From the NCBI GenBank assembly GCA_015680905.1, contig CM027381.1:90979501-91043500 (forward strand): a stretch of 64,000 nucleotides of DNA, in the 5' to 3' direction. The translations under genes were made by a program, and so were the position numbers. Below, piece by piece: positions 46,980 through 59,149 of the stretch. The DNA is from Coptis chinensis (taxonomy: Eukaryota; Streptophyta; Magnoliopsida; Ranunculales; Ranunculaceae). The notes beneath the pieces were generated by a model. It worked only from the letters and a program-made list of their open reading frames with translations, was not told the DNA's origin and made no database searches. How positions within the stretch are numbered: position 1 is the first letter of the stretch; every line of letters starts with the position of its first letter.

Positions 46980-48860
46980 TAGTTGATGGTAGATGACATG
47001 CACCTTGGTATTGTCTTAATATGGTAAAATATATAAGTAGGAAGGTAGCAGTTACATGATTCATCATGGGTTAGGGGGTAACGAATCAAGCAGTAGCTAG
47101 ACTTGCTAACAATGTTTTTGAGTGTGGTTGATGATGCTATTTTGAACTTTGCCCCTCCACTGAATGTATAGTGGAAAAAACTCTCTGGGGTATTTATGAT
47201 ACAAGTCATTGAATGTAGCTGACAAGGTGTTCCTCTCTACCTATATTTTGGCACATTTAACATCCAAAGTTCCTATCTGTTTTGGTGATGAGGGTATGTT
47301 AGCTAAACTTTTTGAGTGATTATATTGCAAATTGGTTCACGGGGGATTCTATAAACTGCTTATTCCTTTTCTATTATTTTTTTTATTGTTAAACTTCTAT
47401 TTACTCACTCTACCAAGTGACTTTATATATATAATGAAGAACTTTTGTGGATTGACACCTTTTCTGCGAAGGTCTATCTGAATACGTTTCTTTGTTTCGA
47501 TGGTCTTGTGTCCTCAGGTCTATCTGAATACGTTTATTTGTTTGATGGTCAAAATAGCTCAAAATAGCTCAATGCATGTTCTTTTTTCCCTAATAACGCA
47601 AGCGACACCGTACAATGGAAAAGAACATGCATGGTTCTCACCAAAAGATATCTCATGGGAAGTGCTTCAGCAGTCACACAAGAATGTGCTTTTGTTTTAA
47701 CCATCATAACTCCATTATGCAAAAGAACGTCATCACATTAAGAATTTCAGATACTATCTTGAAAAACAACGCATTAAAATCAAACAAGAGGATGAAGAAC
47801 CAAATGCCAAGAAATAATGTCTAGGATTTCAGGTAATTTACTCATTCAATAATAGTCATAAATAAAATATTGAAATAATAAATAACTGATGTTTAAAATT
47901 ATTCTTATTGCAGGACAGATTGCGATTGACTCATTAATGGACTCCTAACATATACAACGAAGTGCGCCAAAAAATTTACGTTGCAGACAGAAAAATGCTC
48001 AAGTTATATGTTGAAAGTTATTTTTATTAGATATTTTTGTTATTCCAAGGGATAATATACCTACATTAAACTCACCCTTCGGTCATTGTCGTTCATTTAA
48101 ACTATTTGTGATAAAGCTTACTGCAACAAACATACTTTGTCAATTGTCTTTCCAATATGCAACATATGTTAGTAGTCAATTTCACTGGAGTCTTTTAGTC
48201 GGCTGTTCAACGAACATATCATATTCTATGTTGGCTATATTTCCATGGTGGTTATAGAAACATTCTTACAGTGGTATTGTTGTACCTATATTCTTTGAAT
48301 TAATTGTGTTCAGCTCATTGTCTCATATTCTACTACAGGCTTTCTTTCAGTATGATTTACTGATTACTGAGTAGCTTGCTTTACTTGGTTGTTGAAGCTC
48401 AACCTTTTATCCAATGTTGCATATTGTTTGATCGTCATCTGATTTTGAGCTTAATGCTTTAAAACTTGGTGAATCTGTGGACTTGGTAAATGTATCTATC
48501 GTTGAATCCTCTGGAATAGGCTTTATTCAGAATGTCATGTTGCTAGAACTAGCAATATTTGAACAATAATTGATGGGATCAGTGCAACTCCCAATCTTTA
48601 GGTCTAGAGAAAACCCGTGACGCAAGCATTCGTTAAAAGGTGCTACTAGGTCCCATACTCTTTCATCGGCAACCTGACAACTTATTGCAACATGAACAAT
48701 AATAACCCAAAACTAGAAATAAAACCCCTTAAAAAAATTAGAAAAACATAACCCTTCAAACAAAGTATACATATATTATAAGCAATGAATCATTAGCTAT
48801 TAATATACATATATTATTTATTCAAGTAGACTTTAGGCTTTTGAGTCATTAGCTATCTAT
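46980..48860. other. Helitron interior with no recognised gene
   Basis: No gene can be named. A 47-bp direct repeat (GGTCTATCTGAATACGTTT) occurs at about 47470 and 47517. Frames at 47500-47824 have no domain I know, although the segment reading HAWFSPKDISWEVLQQSHKN could be a captured exon. Confidence 0.35.
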
Positions 48861-48869
48861 GTAGCAAGT

Positions 48870-48897
48870 CCGGCCATAGGCCGGGCCAAATGGCTAG
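48870..48897 (+). terminator. Helitron 3' hairpin and CTAG end
   Basis: A perfect 6-bp stem CCGGCC/GGCCGG with loop ATA is followed by GCCAAATGG and CTAG, next to T. In rolling-circle transposition this hairpin signals the end of strand transfer; it is not a transcription terminator. Confidence 0.75.
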
Positions 48898-49083
48898 TAA
48901 GAATTGAAAATACACTCAAACTCTCCAAAGAGGTTCTCTCCAAAGAGGTTTCTTATAGTGCCATATAGCTGAGAGAAAAAACTAACTCTCATATTATAGT
49001 GCCATATAGGAGAGAGAAAATCCTCCATGAGAGGTCTCTGCTTTAGTATATAGATAGTAGATAGTAAATATATTAATATATTA

Positions 49084-50805
49084 CTAGCTTTCGAACCCAT
49101 CCTACGAACGGGTGTCGTTATATTAAATTATTCTAAAAAATATTAACAACTATTCATAGCTATGAGATATGAAAATTATATTAATCACTTGTTTAAATTT
49201 CTTGCACCACTCTCTATCAAACGAAAGCACCAAATCTTGATAAAACTCATCGATTTATTTTGGTTGTTATGTTTAATAATTGAAATTTGATTGAAATTTT
49301 GTGAGAATGATCAATGTGGCGAAAATGATATTGAAACTACTTAAATAGCAAGATATTTCCAATCATAATAAAATAATTATAATAAGCACTACTTAAAATG
49401 CAAAACTATACTTGTCGAGATATTATATTCTCCCTATATATAATACAACTATGTTTCGAGGTTAGTTTAATACATTTGCAACAAGTTTCTAATTTTACGT
49501 TAATTATTCTTTGAGGCTAGTTCAATGTATGTAGTTGGATCTAGTTTCCGATTTCCCATTAATTATTCTTTGAGGTTAATTCAATATAGTTGTATCAAAT
49601 TTTTGATTTTCCGTTAATTATTATTTGAGGTTAGTTTAGTGCAATTGCACCAAATTTACGATTTCCCGTTAGTTATTCATTAAAATTAATTCAGTGTAGT
49701 TCCATCTAGTTTTCAATATTTCGTTAATTACTCTTTGAGATTAGTTAATTGCATTTGCATTAAGGTTCCAATTTTCCGTTAATTACTCTTTAAGGTTAGT
49801 TTAATACATCTGCATCTAGTTTTTGATTTCCCGTTAATTATTTTTCGAAGTTAATTCGCATCTAGCTTCCAATCAATTTTCGGTTATTTATGCTTTGAGG
49901 GTAGTTCAATGTAGTTACATCCGGTTTTCGATTTCTAGTTAACTATTCTTTAAGGTTATTTCAATGCATTTGCATCTAGTTTCTAATTTTCTGTTAAATA
50001 TTCATCAAGGATATTGCATCAAATTTCTGATTTCTCGGCCTGTTAGTTAATATATGATTTTAGTTTAATACAGTTACATCCAGTTTTTGATTTTTTGTTA
50101 ATTATTTTTTGAGGTTAGTTCAATGCAGTTGCATCCAATTTCTGATTTTCCATTAATTATTTTTTGAGGTTAGTTTAATGCATTTGTAGCAAATTTTCGA
50201 TTTCCCGTTAATTATTTTTTGAGGTTTGTTCAATGCAGTTGCATCAAATTTATGATTTCCGTTAATTATTCATTGAGGTTAGTTGATTGCATTTGCATCC
50301 ATTTTTTATGTTTCTATATTTAGTTAATTAGTCTTTAGATTAGTTCATTACATTTGCATACATTTTTCGATTTTTCATTAATAACTCTTTGAGGTTAGTT
50401 CAATACATCTGCATCTAGTTTATGATTATGATTATTTATGCTTTGAGGTTTTAATTAGTTTGATGCAATTTCATCCGGTTTCTAATTTCCCGTTAACTAT
50501 TCTTTGAGGTTATTTTAATGCATTTGCATGTAGTTTCTGATTTTCCGTCAATTATTCTATGAGGTTAGTTCAATGCAGTTGTATTTGGTTTTTGATTTCC
50601 TGTTAATTATATTTTGAGGTTAGTTCAATACATTTGCATCCAAAAACGATTCATCGTTAATTATTATTTGAGGTTTGTTTGATGCATTTTGCATACCGTT
50701 TTCGATTATTGTTAAATATTTTTCAAGTATTTGCATCCAATTTTTAATTTCCTATTTAGTTATTCTCGTTAGTTTAATACGGTTGCATCTAGTTTCGATT
50801 TCTAA
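49084..50805 (-). mobile_element. Tandem Helitron-like unit 1 (1.72 kb)
   Basis: Read in minus orientation it ends with CCCGTTCGTAGGATGGG and CTAG (plus 49084-49087), next to T. The left 350 bp is a unique block (CACCACTCTCTATCAAACG and GATATTGAAACTACTTAAAT); the rest is the 55-bp minisatellite. The unit's right border abuts the CTAG of unit 2 directly. Confidence 0.7.
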
Positions 50806-52541
50806 CTAGCTTCGAACCCCGGCCCTACTTAAGCGGGTGTCGTTATATTAAATTATTCTAAAAAATATTAGCAACTATTCATAGTTATGAGATATGAAAA
50901 TTATATTAATCACTTGTTTAAATTTTTTGCACCACTCTCTATCAAACGAAAGCACCAAATCTTAGTAAAACCCGTCGATTTATTTTGGTTGTTATGTTTA
51001 ATAATAGAAGTTTGATTGAAATTTTGTGAGAATGCTCAATGTGGCGAAGATGATATTGAAGCTACTTAAATAGCAAGACATTCTCAATCATAATAAAATA
51101 ATTATAATAAGCACTACTTAAAATGCAAAACTATACTTGTCGAAATATTATATTCTCCCTATATATAATACAACTATGTTTCGAGGTTAGTTTAATGCAT
51201 TTGCAACAAGTTTCTAATTTTACGTTAATTATTCTTTGAGGCTAGTTCAATGTATGTAGTTGGATCTAGTTTCCGATTTCCCATTAATTATTCTTTGAGG
51301 TTAATTCAATATAGTTGTATCAAGTTTTTGATTTCCAGTTAATTATTATTTGAGGTTAGTTTAGTGCAATTGCACCAAATTTACGATTTCCCGTTAGTTA
51401 TTCATTAAAATTAATTCAGTCAGGTTCCATCTAGTTTTCAATATTTAGATTAATTACTCTTTGAGATTAGTTAATTGCATTTGCATTAAGGTTCCAATTT
51501 TCCGTTAATTACTCTTTTAAGGTTAGTTTAATACATATGCATCTAGTTTTGATTTCCGTTAATTATTTTTCGAAGTTAGTTCGCATCTAGCTTCCAATCA
51601 ATTTTCGGTTATTTATGCTTTGAGGGTAGTTCAATGTAGTTACATCCGGTTTTTCGATTTCTAGTTAACTATTCTTTAAGGTTATTTCAATGCATTTGCA
51701 TCTAGTTTCTAATTTTTACATTAAATATTCATCAAGGATATTGCATCAAATTTCTGATTTCCCGTCCTGTTAGTTAATATATGATTTTAGTTTAATACAG
51801 TTACATCCAGTTTTTGATTTTCTGTTAATTATTTTTTGAGGTTAGTTCAATGCAGTTGCATCCAATTTCTGATTTTCCATTAATTATTTTTTGAGGTTAG
51901 TTTAATGCATTTGTAGCAAATTTTCGATTTCCCGTTAATTATTTTTTGAGGTTTGTTCAATGCAGTTGCATCAAATTTATGATTTCCCGTTAATTATTCA
52001 TTGAGGTTAGTTCAGTGCATTTGCATCCATTTTTTTATGTTTCTATATTCGTTAATTAGTCTTTAGATTAGTTCATTACATTTGCATACATTTTTCGGTT
52101 TTTCATTAATAACTCTTTGAGGTTAGTTCAATACATATGCATCTAGTTTATGATTTATGATTATTTATGCTTTGAGGTTTTAATTAGTTTGATGCAATTT
52201 CATCCGGTTTCTAATTTCCCGTTAACTATTCTTTGAGGTTATTTTAATGCATTTGCATGTAGTTTCTGATTTTCTGTCAATTATTCTATGAGGTTAGTTC
52301 AATGCAGTTGTATTTGGTTTTTGATTTCCTGTTAATTATATTTTGAGGTTAGTTCAATGCATTTGCATCCAGCTTCTGATTCATCGTTAATTATTATTTG
52401 AGGTTTGTTTGATGAATTTTTGCATACCGTTTCCGATTTACTATTAAATATTTTTCAAGTATTTGCATCCAATTTTTAATTTCCTATTAGTTATTCTCTG
52501 GCGTTAGTTTAATACAGTTGCATCTAGTTTCTGATTTCTAA
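50806..52541 (-). mobile_element. Tandem Helitron-like unit 2 (1.74 kb)
   Basis: Highly similar to units 1, 3 and 4 through its full length. Its terminal hairpin is altered (CCCCGGCCCTACTTAAGCGGG on the plus strand, interrupted), unlike its neighbours. Confidence 0.7.
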
Positions 52542-54272
52542 CTAGCTTTCGAACCCGTCCTACGAACGGGTGTCGTTATATTAAATTATTCTAAAAAATA
52601 TTAGCAACTATTCATAGTTATGAGATATTAAAATTATATTAATCACTTGTTTAAATTTTTTGCACCACTCTCTATCAAACGAAAGCACCAAATCTTAGTA
52701 AAACCCGTCGATTTATTTTGGTTGTTATGTTTAATAATAGAAGTTTGATTGAAATTTTGTGAGAATGCTCAATGTGGCGAAGATGATATTGAAGCTACTT
52801 AAATAGCAAGACATTCTCAATCATAATAAAATAATTATAATAAGCACTACTTAAAATGCAAAACTATACTTGTCGAGATATTATATTCTCCCTATATATA
52901 ATACAACTATGTTTCGAGGTTAGTTTAATGCATTTGCAACAAGTTTCTAATTTTACGTTAATTATTCTTTGAGGCTAGTTCAATGTATGTAGTTGGATCT
53001 AGTTTCCGATTTCCCATTAATTATTCTTTGAGGTTAATTCAATATAGTTGTATCAAGTTTTTGATTTCCCGTTAATTATTATTTGAGGTTAGTTTAGTGC
53101 AATTGCACCAAATTTACGATTTCCCGTTAGTTATTCATTAAAATTAATTTAGTGCAGTTCCATCTAGTTTTCAATATTTCGTTAATTACTCTTTGAGATT
53201 AGTTAATTGCATTTGCATTAAGGTTCCAATTTTCCATTAATTACTCTTTAAGGTTAGTTTAATACATATGCATCTAGTTTCTGATTTTCCGTTAATTATT
53301 TTTCGAAGTTAGTTCGCATCTAGCTTCCAATCAATTTTCGGTTATTTATGTTTTGAGGGTAGTTCAATGTAGTTACATCCGGTTTTCGATTTTTAGTTAA
53401 CTATTCTTTAAGGTTATTTTAATGCATTTGCATCTAGTTTCTAATTTTCTGTTAAATATTCATCAAGGATATTGCATCAAATTTCTGATTTCCCGGCCTG
53501 TTAGTTAATATATGATTTTAATTTAATACAGTTACATCCAGTTTTCGATTTTCTGTTAATTATTCTTTGAGGTTAGTTCAATGCAGTTGCATCCAATTTC
53601 TGATTTTCCATTAATTATTTTTTGAGGTTAGTTTAATGCATTTGTAGCAAATTTTCGATTTCCCGTTAATTATTTTTTGAGGTTTGTTCAATGCAGTTGC
53701 ATCAAATTTATGATTTCCCGTTAATTATTCATTGAGATTAGTTCAGTGCATTTGCATCCATTTTTTTATGTTTCTATATTCGTTAATTAGTCTTTAGATT
53801 AGTTCATTACATTTGCATACATTTTTCGATTTTTCATTAATAACACTTTGAGGTTAGTTCAATGCATCTGCATCTAGTTTATGATTTATGATTATTTATG
53901 CTTTGAGGTTTTAATTAGTTTGATGCAATTTCATCCGGTTTCTAATTTCCCGTTAACTATTCTTTGAGGTTATTTTAATGCATTTTCATGTAGTTTCTGA
54001 TTTTCCGTGAATTATTCTATGAGGTTAGTTCAATGCAGTTGTATTTGGTTTTTGATTTCCTGTTAATTATATTTTGAGGTTAGTTCAATGCATTTGCATC
54101 CAGCTTCTGATTCATCGTTAATTATTATTTGAGGTTTGTTTGATGAATTTTTGCATACCGTTTCCGATTTACTGTTAAATATTTTTCAAGTATTTGCATC
54201 CAATTTTTAATTTCCTATTAGTTATTCTCTAGCGTTAGTTTAATACAGTTGCATCTAGTTTCTGATTTCTAA
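52542..54272 (-). mobile_element. Tandem Helitron-like unit 3 (1.73 kb)
   Basis: CTAG at 52542-52545 and the hairpin arms CCCGT/ACGGG at 52555-52571 are intact. The interior is nearly identical to unit 4. Confidence 0.7.
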
Positions 54273-55999
54273 CTAGCTTTCGAACCCGTCCTACGAACGG
54301 GTGTCGTTATATTAAATTATTCTAAAAAATATTAGCAACTATTCATAGTTATGAGATATGAAAATTATATTAATCACTTGTTTAAATTTTTGCACCACTC
54401 TCTATCAAGCGAAAGCACCAAATCTTAGTAAAACCCGTCGATTTATTTTGGTTGTTATGTTTAATAATAGAAGTTTGATTGAAATTTTGTGAGAATGCTC
54501 AATATGGCTTAAGATGATATTGAAGCTACTTAAATAGCAAGACATTCTCAATCATAATAAAATAATTATAATAAGCACTACTTAAAATGCAAAACTATAC
54601 TTGTCGAAATATTATATTCTCCCTATATATAATACAACTATGTTTCGAGGTTAGTTTAATGCATTTGCAACAAGTTTCTAATTTTACGTTAATTATTCTT
54701 TGAGGCTAGTTCAATGTATGTAGTTGGATCTAGTTTCCGATTTCCAATTAATTATTCTTTGAGGTTAATTCAATATAGTTGTATCAAGTTTTTGATTTCC
54801 CGTTAATTATTATTTGAGGTTAGTTTAGTGCAATTGCACAAAATTTACGATTTCCCGTTAGTTATTCATTAAAATTAATTCAGTGCAGTTCCATCTAGTT
54901 TTCAATATTTCGTTAATTACTCTTTGAGATTAGTTAATTGCATTTGCATTAATGTTCCAAATTTCCGTTAATTACTCTTTAAGGTTAGTTTAATACATAT
55001 GCATCTAGTTTCTGATTTCCCGTTAATTATTTTTCGAAGTTAGTTCGCATCTAGCTTCCAATCAATTTTCGGTTATTTATGCTTTGAGGGTAGTTCAATG
55101 TAGTTACATCCGGTTTTCGATTTCTAGTTAACTATTCTTTAAGGTTATTTCAATGCATTTGCATCTAGTTTCTAATTTTCTGTTAAATATTCATCAAGGA
55201 TATTGCATCAAATTTCTGATTTCCCGGCCTGTTAGTTAATATATGATTTTAATTTAATACAGTTATATCCAGTTTTCGATTTTCTGTTAATTATTCTTTG
55301 AGGTTAGTTCAATGCAGTTGCATCCAATTTCTGATTTTCCATTAATTATTTTTTGAGGTTAGTTTAATGCATTTGTAGCAAATTTTCGATTTCCCGTTAA
55401 TTATTTTTTGAGGTTTGTTCAATGCAGTTGCATCAAATTTATGATTTCCCGTTAATTATTCATTGAGGTTAGTTCAGTGCATTTGCATCCATTTTTTTAT
55501 GTTTCTATATTCGTTAATTAGTCTTTAGATTAGTTCATTACATTTGCATACATTTTTCGATTTTTCATTAATAACTCTTTGAGGTTAGTTCAATACATCT
55601 GCATCTAGTTTATGATTTATGATTATTTATGCTTTGAGGTTTTAATTAGTTTGATGCAATTTCATCCGGTTTCTAATTTCCCGTTAACTATTCTTTGAGG
55701 TTATTTTAATGCATTTGCATGTAGTTTCTGATTTTCCGTCAATTATTCTATGAGGTTAGTTCAATGCAGTTGTATTTGGTTTTTGATTTCCTGTTAATTA
55801 TATTTTGAGGTTAGTTCAATGTATTTGCATCCAGCTTCTGATTCATCGTTAATTATTATTTGAGGTTTGTTTGATGCATTTTTGCATACCGTTTCGATTC
55901 TTGTTAAATATTTTTCAAGTATTTGCATCCAATTTTTAATTTCCTATTAGTTATTCTCGGCATTAGTTTAATACAGTTGCATCTAGTTTCGATTTCTAA
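54273..55999 (-). mobile_element. Tandem Helitron-like unit 4 (1.73 kb)
   Basis: CTAG at 54273-54276 with an intact CCCGT/ACGGG hairpin. It differs from unit 3 by scattered substitutions and short indels. Confidence 0.7.
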
Positions 56000-57800
56000 C
56001 TAGCTTTTCGAACCCGATCCTACTTAACGGGTGTCGTTATATTAAATTATTCTAAAAAAATATTAGCAACTATTCATAGTTATGAGATATGAAAATTATA
56101 TTAATCACTTGTTTAAATTTTTGCACCACTCTCTATCAAACGAAAAGCACCAAATCTTTGTAAAACCCGTCGATTTATTTTGGTTGTTATGTTTAATAAT
56201 AGAAGTTTGATTGAAATTTTGTGAGAATGCTCAATGTATTAAGATGATATTGAAGCTACTTAAATAGCAAGACATTCTCAATCATAATAAAATAATTATA
56301 ATAAGCACTACTTAAAATGCAAAACTATACTTGTCGAGATATTATATTCTCCCTATATATAATACAACTATATTTTGAGGTTATTTCAATGCATTTGCAT
56401 CAAATTTCTAATTTTATATTAATTATTCTTTGAGGTTAATTCAATGTAGTTGTATCAAGTTTTTGATTTTCCGTTAATTATTATTTGAGGTTAGTTTAGT
56501 GCAGTTGCACCAAGTTTACGATTTTCCGTTAGTTATTCATTAAAATTAATTCAGTGCAGTTCCATCTAGTTTTCATTGTTTCGTTAATGACTCTTTGAGA
56601 TTAGTTAATTGCATTTGCATTAAGGTTCCAATTTTCCATTAATTACTCTTTGAGGTTAGTTTAATACATCTGCATCCAGTTTTTGATTTCCCGTTAATTA
56701 CTTTTCAAAGTTAGTTCGCATCTAGTTTCCAATCAATTTCCGGTTATTTATGCTTTGAGGGTAGTTCGTTGTAGTTACATCCGATTTTCGATTTCTAATT
56801 AACTATTCTTTAAGGTTATTTTAATGCATTTGCATCCAGTTTCTGATTTTCCGTTAAATATTCATCAAGGATATTGCATCCAATTTATGATTTTCCGGCC
56901 TGTTAGTTAATATATGATTTTAGTTTAATGCAGTTACATCTAGTTTTCTATTTTTCGTTAATTATTCTTTGATGTTAGTTCAATGCATTTGCATCCAATT
57001 TCGATTTTCCATTAATTATTTTTCGAGGTTAGTTTAATGCATTTGCAAGAAGTTTTCGATTTCCGTTAATTATTTTTTTGAGGTTTGTTCAATGCGGTTT
57101 GCATCAAATTTATGATTTCCCGTTAATTATTCATTGAGGTTAGTTCAGTGCATTTGCATCCATTTTTTTTATGTTTCTATATTCGTTAATTCGTCTTTAG
57201 ATTAGTTCATTATATTTGCATACAATTTTCGATTTTTCATTAATAACTCTTTATGGTTAGTTCAATACATCTGCATCTAGTTTATGATTTATGATTATTT
57301 ATGCTTTGAGATTTTAATTAGTTCGATGTAATTTCATCGATTTCTGATTTCCCGTTAACTATTCTTTGAGGTTATTTTAATGTATTTGCATGTAGTTTCT
57401 GATTTCCCATCAATTATTCTATGAGGTTAGTTCAATGCAGTTGCATTTGGTTTTTTATTTTCTGTTAATTATATTTTGAGGTTAGTTCAATGCATTTGCA
57501 TCCAGTTTCTGATTAATTGTTAATTATTATTTGAGATTTGTTTGATGCATTTTTGCATACTATTTCCGATTTACTGTTAAATAGTTTTCAAGTATTTGCA
57601 TCCAATTTCTAATTTTCCATTAGTTATTATCTGACGTTAGTTTAATACAGTTGCAGCCAGTTTCCGATTTCTAATTAATTACTTTTTGAGTTTAGTTTAT
57701 TGCATTTGCATAAAGTTTTTAATTTCCCGTTAATTACTCTTTGAGCTCAGTTCAATGTATTTAAATCCAATTTTCAATTTCCTTTTAATTATCCAATGTG
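56000..57800 (-). mobile_element. Tandem Helitron-like unit 5, diverged and continuing to the right
   Basis: CTAG at 56000-56003 and an altered hairpin (CCCGATCCTACTTAACGGG). It is more diverged than units 1-4 and is not closed by another CTAG; it passes into the longer repeat region ending at 62775. It may be the original full-length element from which the array grew. Confidence 0.6.
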
Positions 57801-57930
57801 TTGTGTAATACCAACTTTCTGCTTATCCATATGTAATGTCCTTCCAAGCATGACATAAAAATAAATTATGCTTGATTTACTATATTGGATCATCAAACAT
57901 TATCCAGTTTCTGATTTTCCGTTAATTATT
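57666..57930. repeat. Block duplicated at 62511-62773
   Basis: Both copies contain TTTATTGCATTTGCATAAAG, TTAATTATCCAATGTG and AAATTATGCTTGATTTACTA in the same order. A third, more diverged copy is at about 39260-39510. Confidence 0.75.
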
Positions 57931-58437
57931 CTTTAAATTGTATACCTGACTCACTATGTGGGATCTTCAAAGATTATCTACGAATGGGTCCTGTCATATT
58001 AATTATTCTGAAAAATATATTCAACTGTATATGCATAACTATTATATACAGATATTATATTGCTCACTCATCCAAATTTCTTATAACATGAAAACCTCAC
58101 GTACTCTCTATTAATAATACCCTTCAACTTCATATGTTGTTTAATAATAGAAGTTTGATTGAAGTTTTATGAAATTGTCTAATAAGATAAAGTTCATATT
58201 GAAGCTACTTGAATAGCAAGGTGTTCCCAATTATATGAAAAAAGATTAGATAAACACCGTTTTAAATGCAAAACTATACTTATCGAGACATTCCCACAAC
58301 ATATAACACAACTATATTTTGAGGTTAGTTCAATGCATTTGCATCCAATTTCTGATTTTTTGTTATTTATTTTTTGAGGTTAATTCAATGTAGTTGCATC
58401 TAGTTTTCGATTTCTTGTTAATTATTCTTTGCTGTAG
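57931..58437. repeat. Block shared with 39510-40020, then minisatellite
   Basis: GGATCTTCAAAGATTATCTA, the TTGAAGCTACTTGAATAGCA segment and the return to the 55-bp monomer match the left block in order. No gene. Confidence 0.65.
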
Positions 58438-58446
58438 TTTAATGCA

Positions 58447-58794
58447 AGGCCCAAAATATCGATATCGATGAATATATCGGTGTACTCAAAAACCGATATA
58501 TATCGGATATATCCATTTTTTTGGTGATTAATCCAAACTATTTAAAATATCGGAAATATCAGAAATATAATATCAGAAATATATTGGAAATATCATATTT
58601 ATATTAAAAAGTGGTCAAAAAGTCAACCGACATATATCGTAAATATCGATTATATCGGCGATATAAAGTTTTATATCGGAAATTCCGATATATATCGGGA
58701 AAAAAAGGGTTCTATATTCGGTGGATATATGTCGGAAATATCGATGTCGGTGTACCAAAATACCGATATATATCGGCAATATTTTGGTCCATGG
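58447..58794. mobile_element. GATAT-rich MITE with 9-bp TSD, in the minisatellite
   Basis: The nonamer TTTAATGCA flanks it exactly (58438-58446 and 58795-58803). The termini share CCAAAATAT in inverted orientation. A 9-bp duplication is the Mutator-type signature. The interior is filled with CGATATATATCGG words and gives two spurious frames. It is similar in composition to 2018-2428. Confidence 0.85.
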
Positions 58795-59149
58795 TTTAAT
58801 GCATTTGCATCCAATTTCTAATTTACTGCTAATTATTCTTCGAGCTCAGTTAAATCCATTTGCATATAGTTTCCGATTTTCCGTTAATCATTTTTTTAGA
58901 TTAGTTTAATACATTTGCATCCGGCCAGTTTCCGATTTCCCGTTAATTATTGTTTGAGGTTAGTTCAATGAATTTGCATCCAATTCCTGATTTTCTATTA
59001 ATTATTTCTTGAGGTTAGTTCAATGCATTTGCATCAAATTTATTTTTTAAAATTAGTTTAGTGTAGTTGCATCCAGTTTCTGATTTCCCGTTAATTATTT
59101 GTAAAGATTAGTTTCACGCATTTGCATCATGTTTCCAATTTATAGTTAT

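Larger units (their letters stand above)
41230..48897 (+). mobile_element. Plus-oriented Helitron with decayed Rep gene
   Basis: The 3' end is clear: CCGGCC-ATA-GGCCGG at 48870-48884, a short spacer, and CTAG at 48894-48897 followed by T. A decayed Helitron Rep gene on the same strand lies at 42046-45345. The 5' end is put near 41230-41260, where a TC-containing segment is followed by CTTTTATAATAATT, but this is a guess. The region 45700-48860 holds no recognised helicase and includes an LTR fragment ending at 46979. The element appears inserted into the minisatellite-bearing repeats on both sides. Confidence 0.65.

Noticed and set aside
58611-58909. Two overlapping plus-strand frames
   Set aside because: Composition artefact of the CGATATATCGG-rich MITE running into minisatellite.
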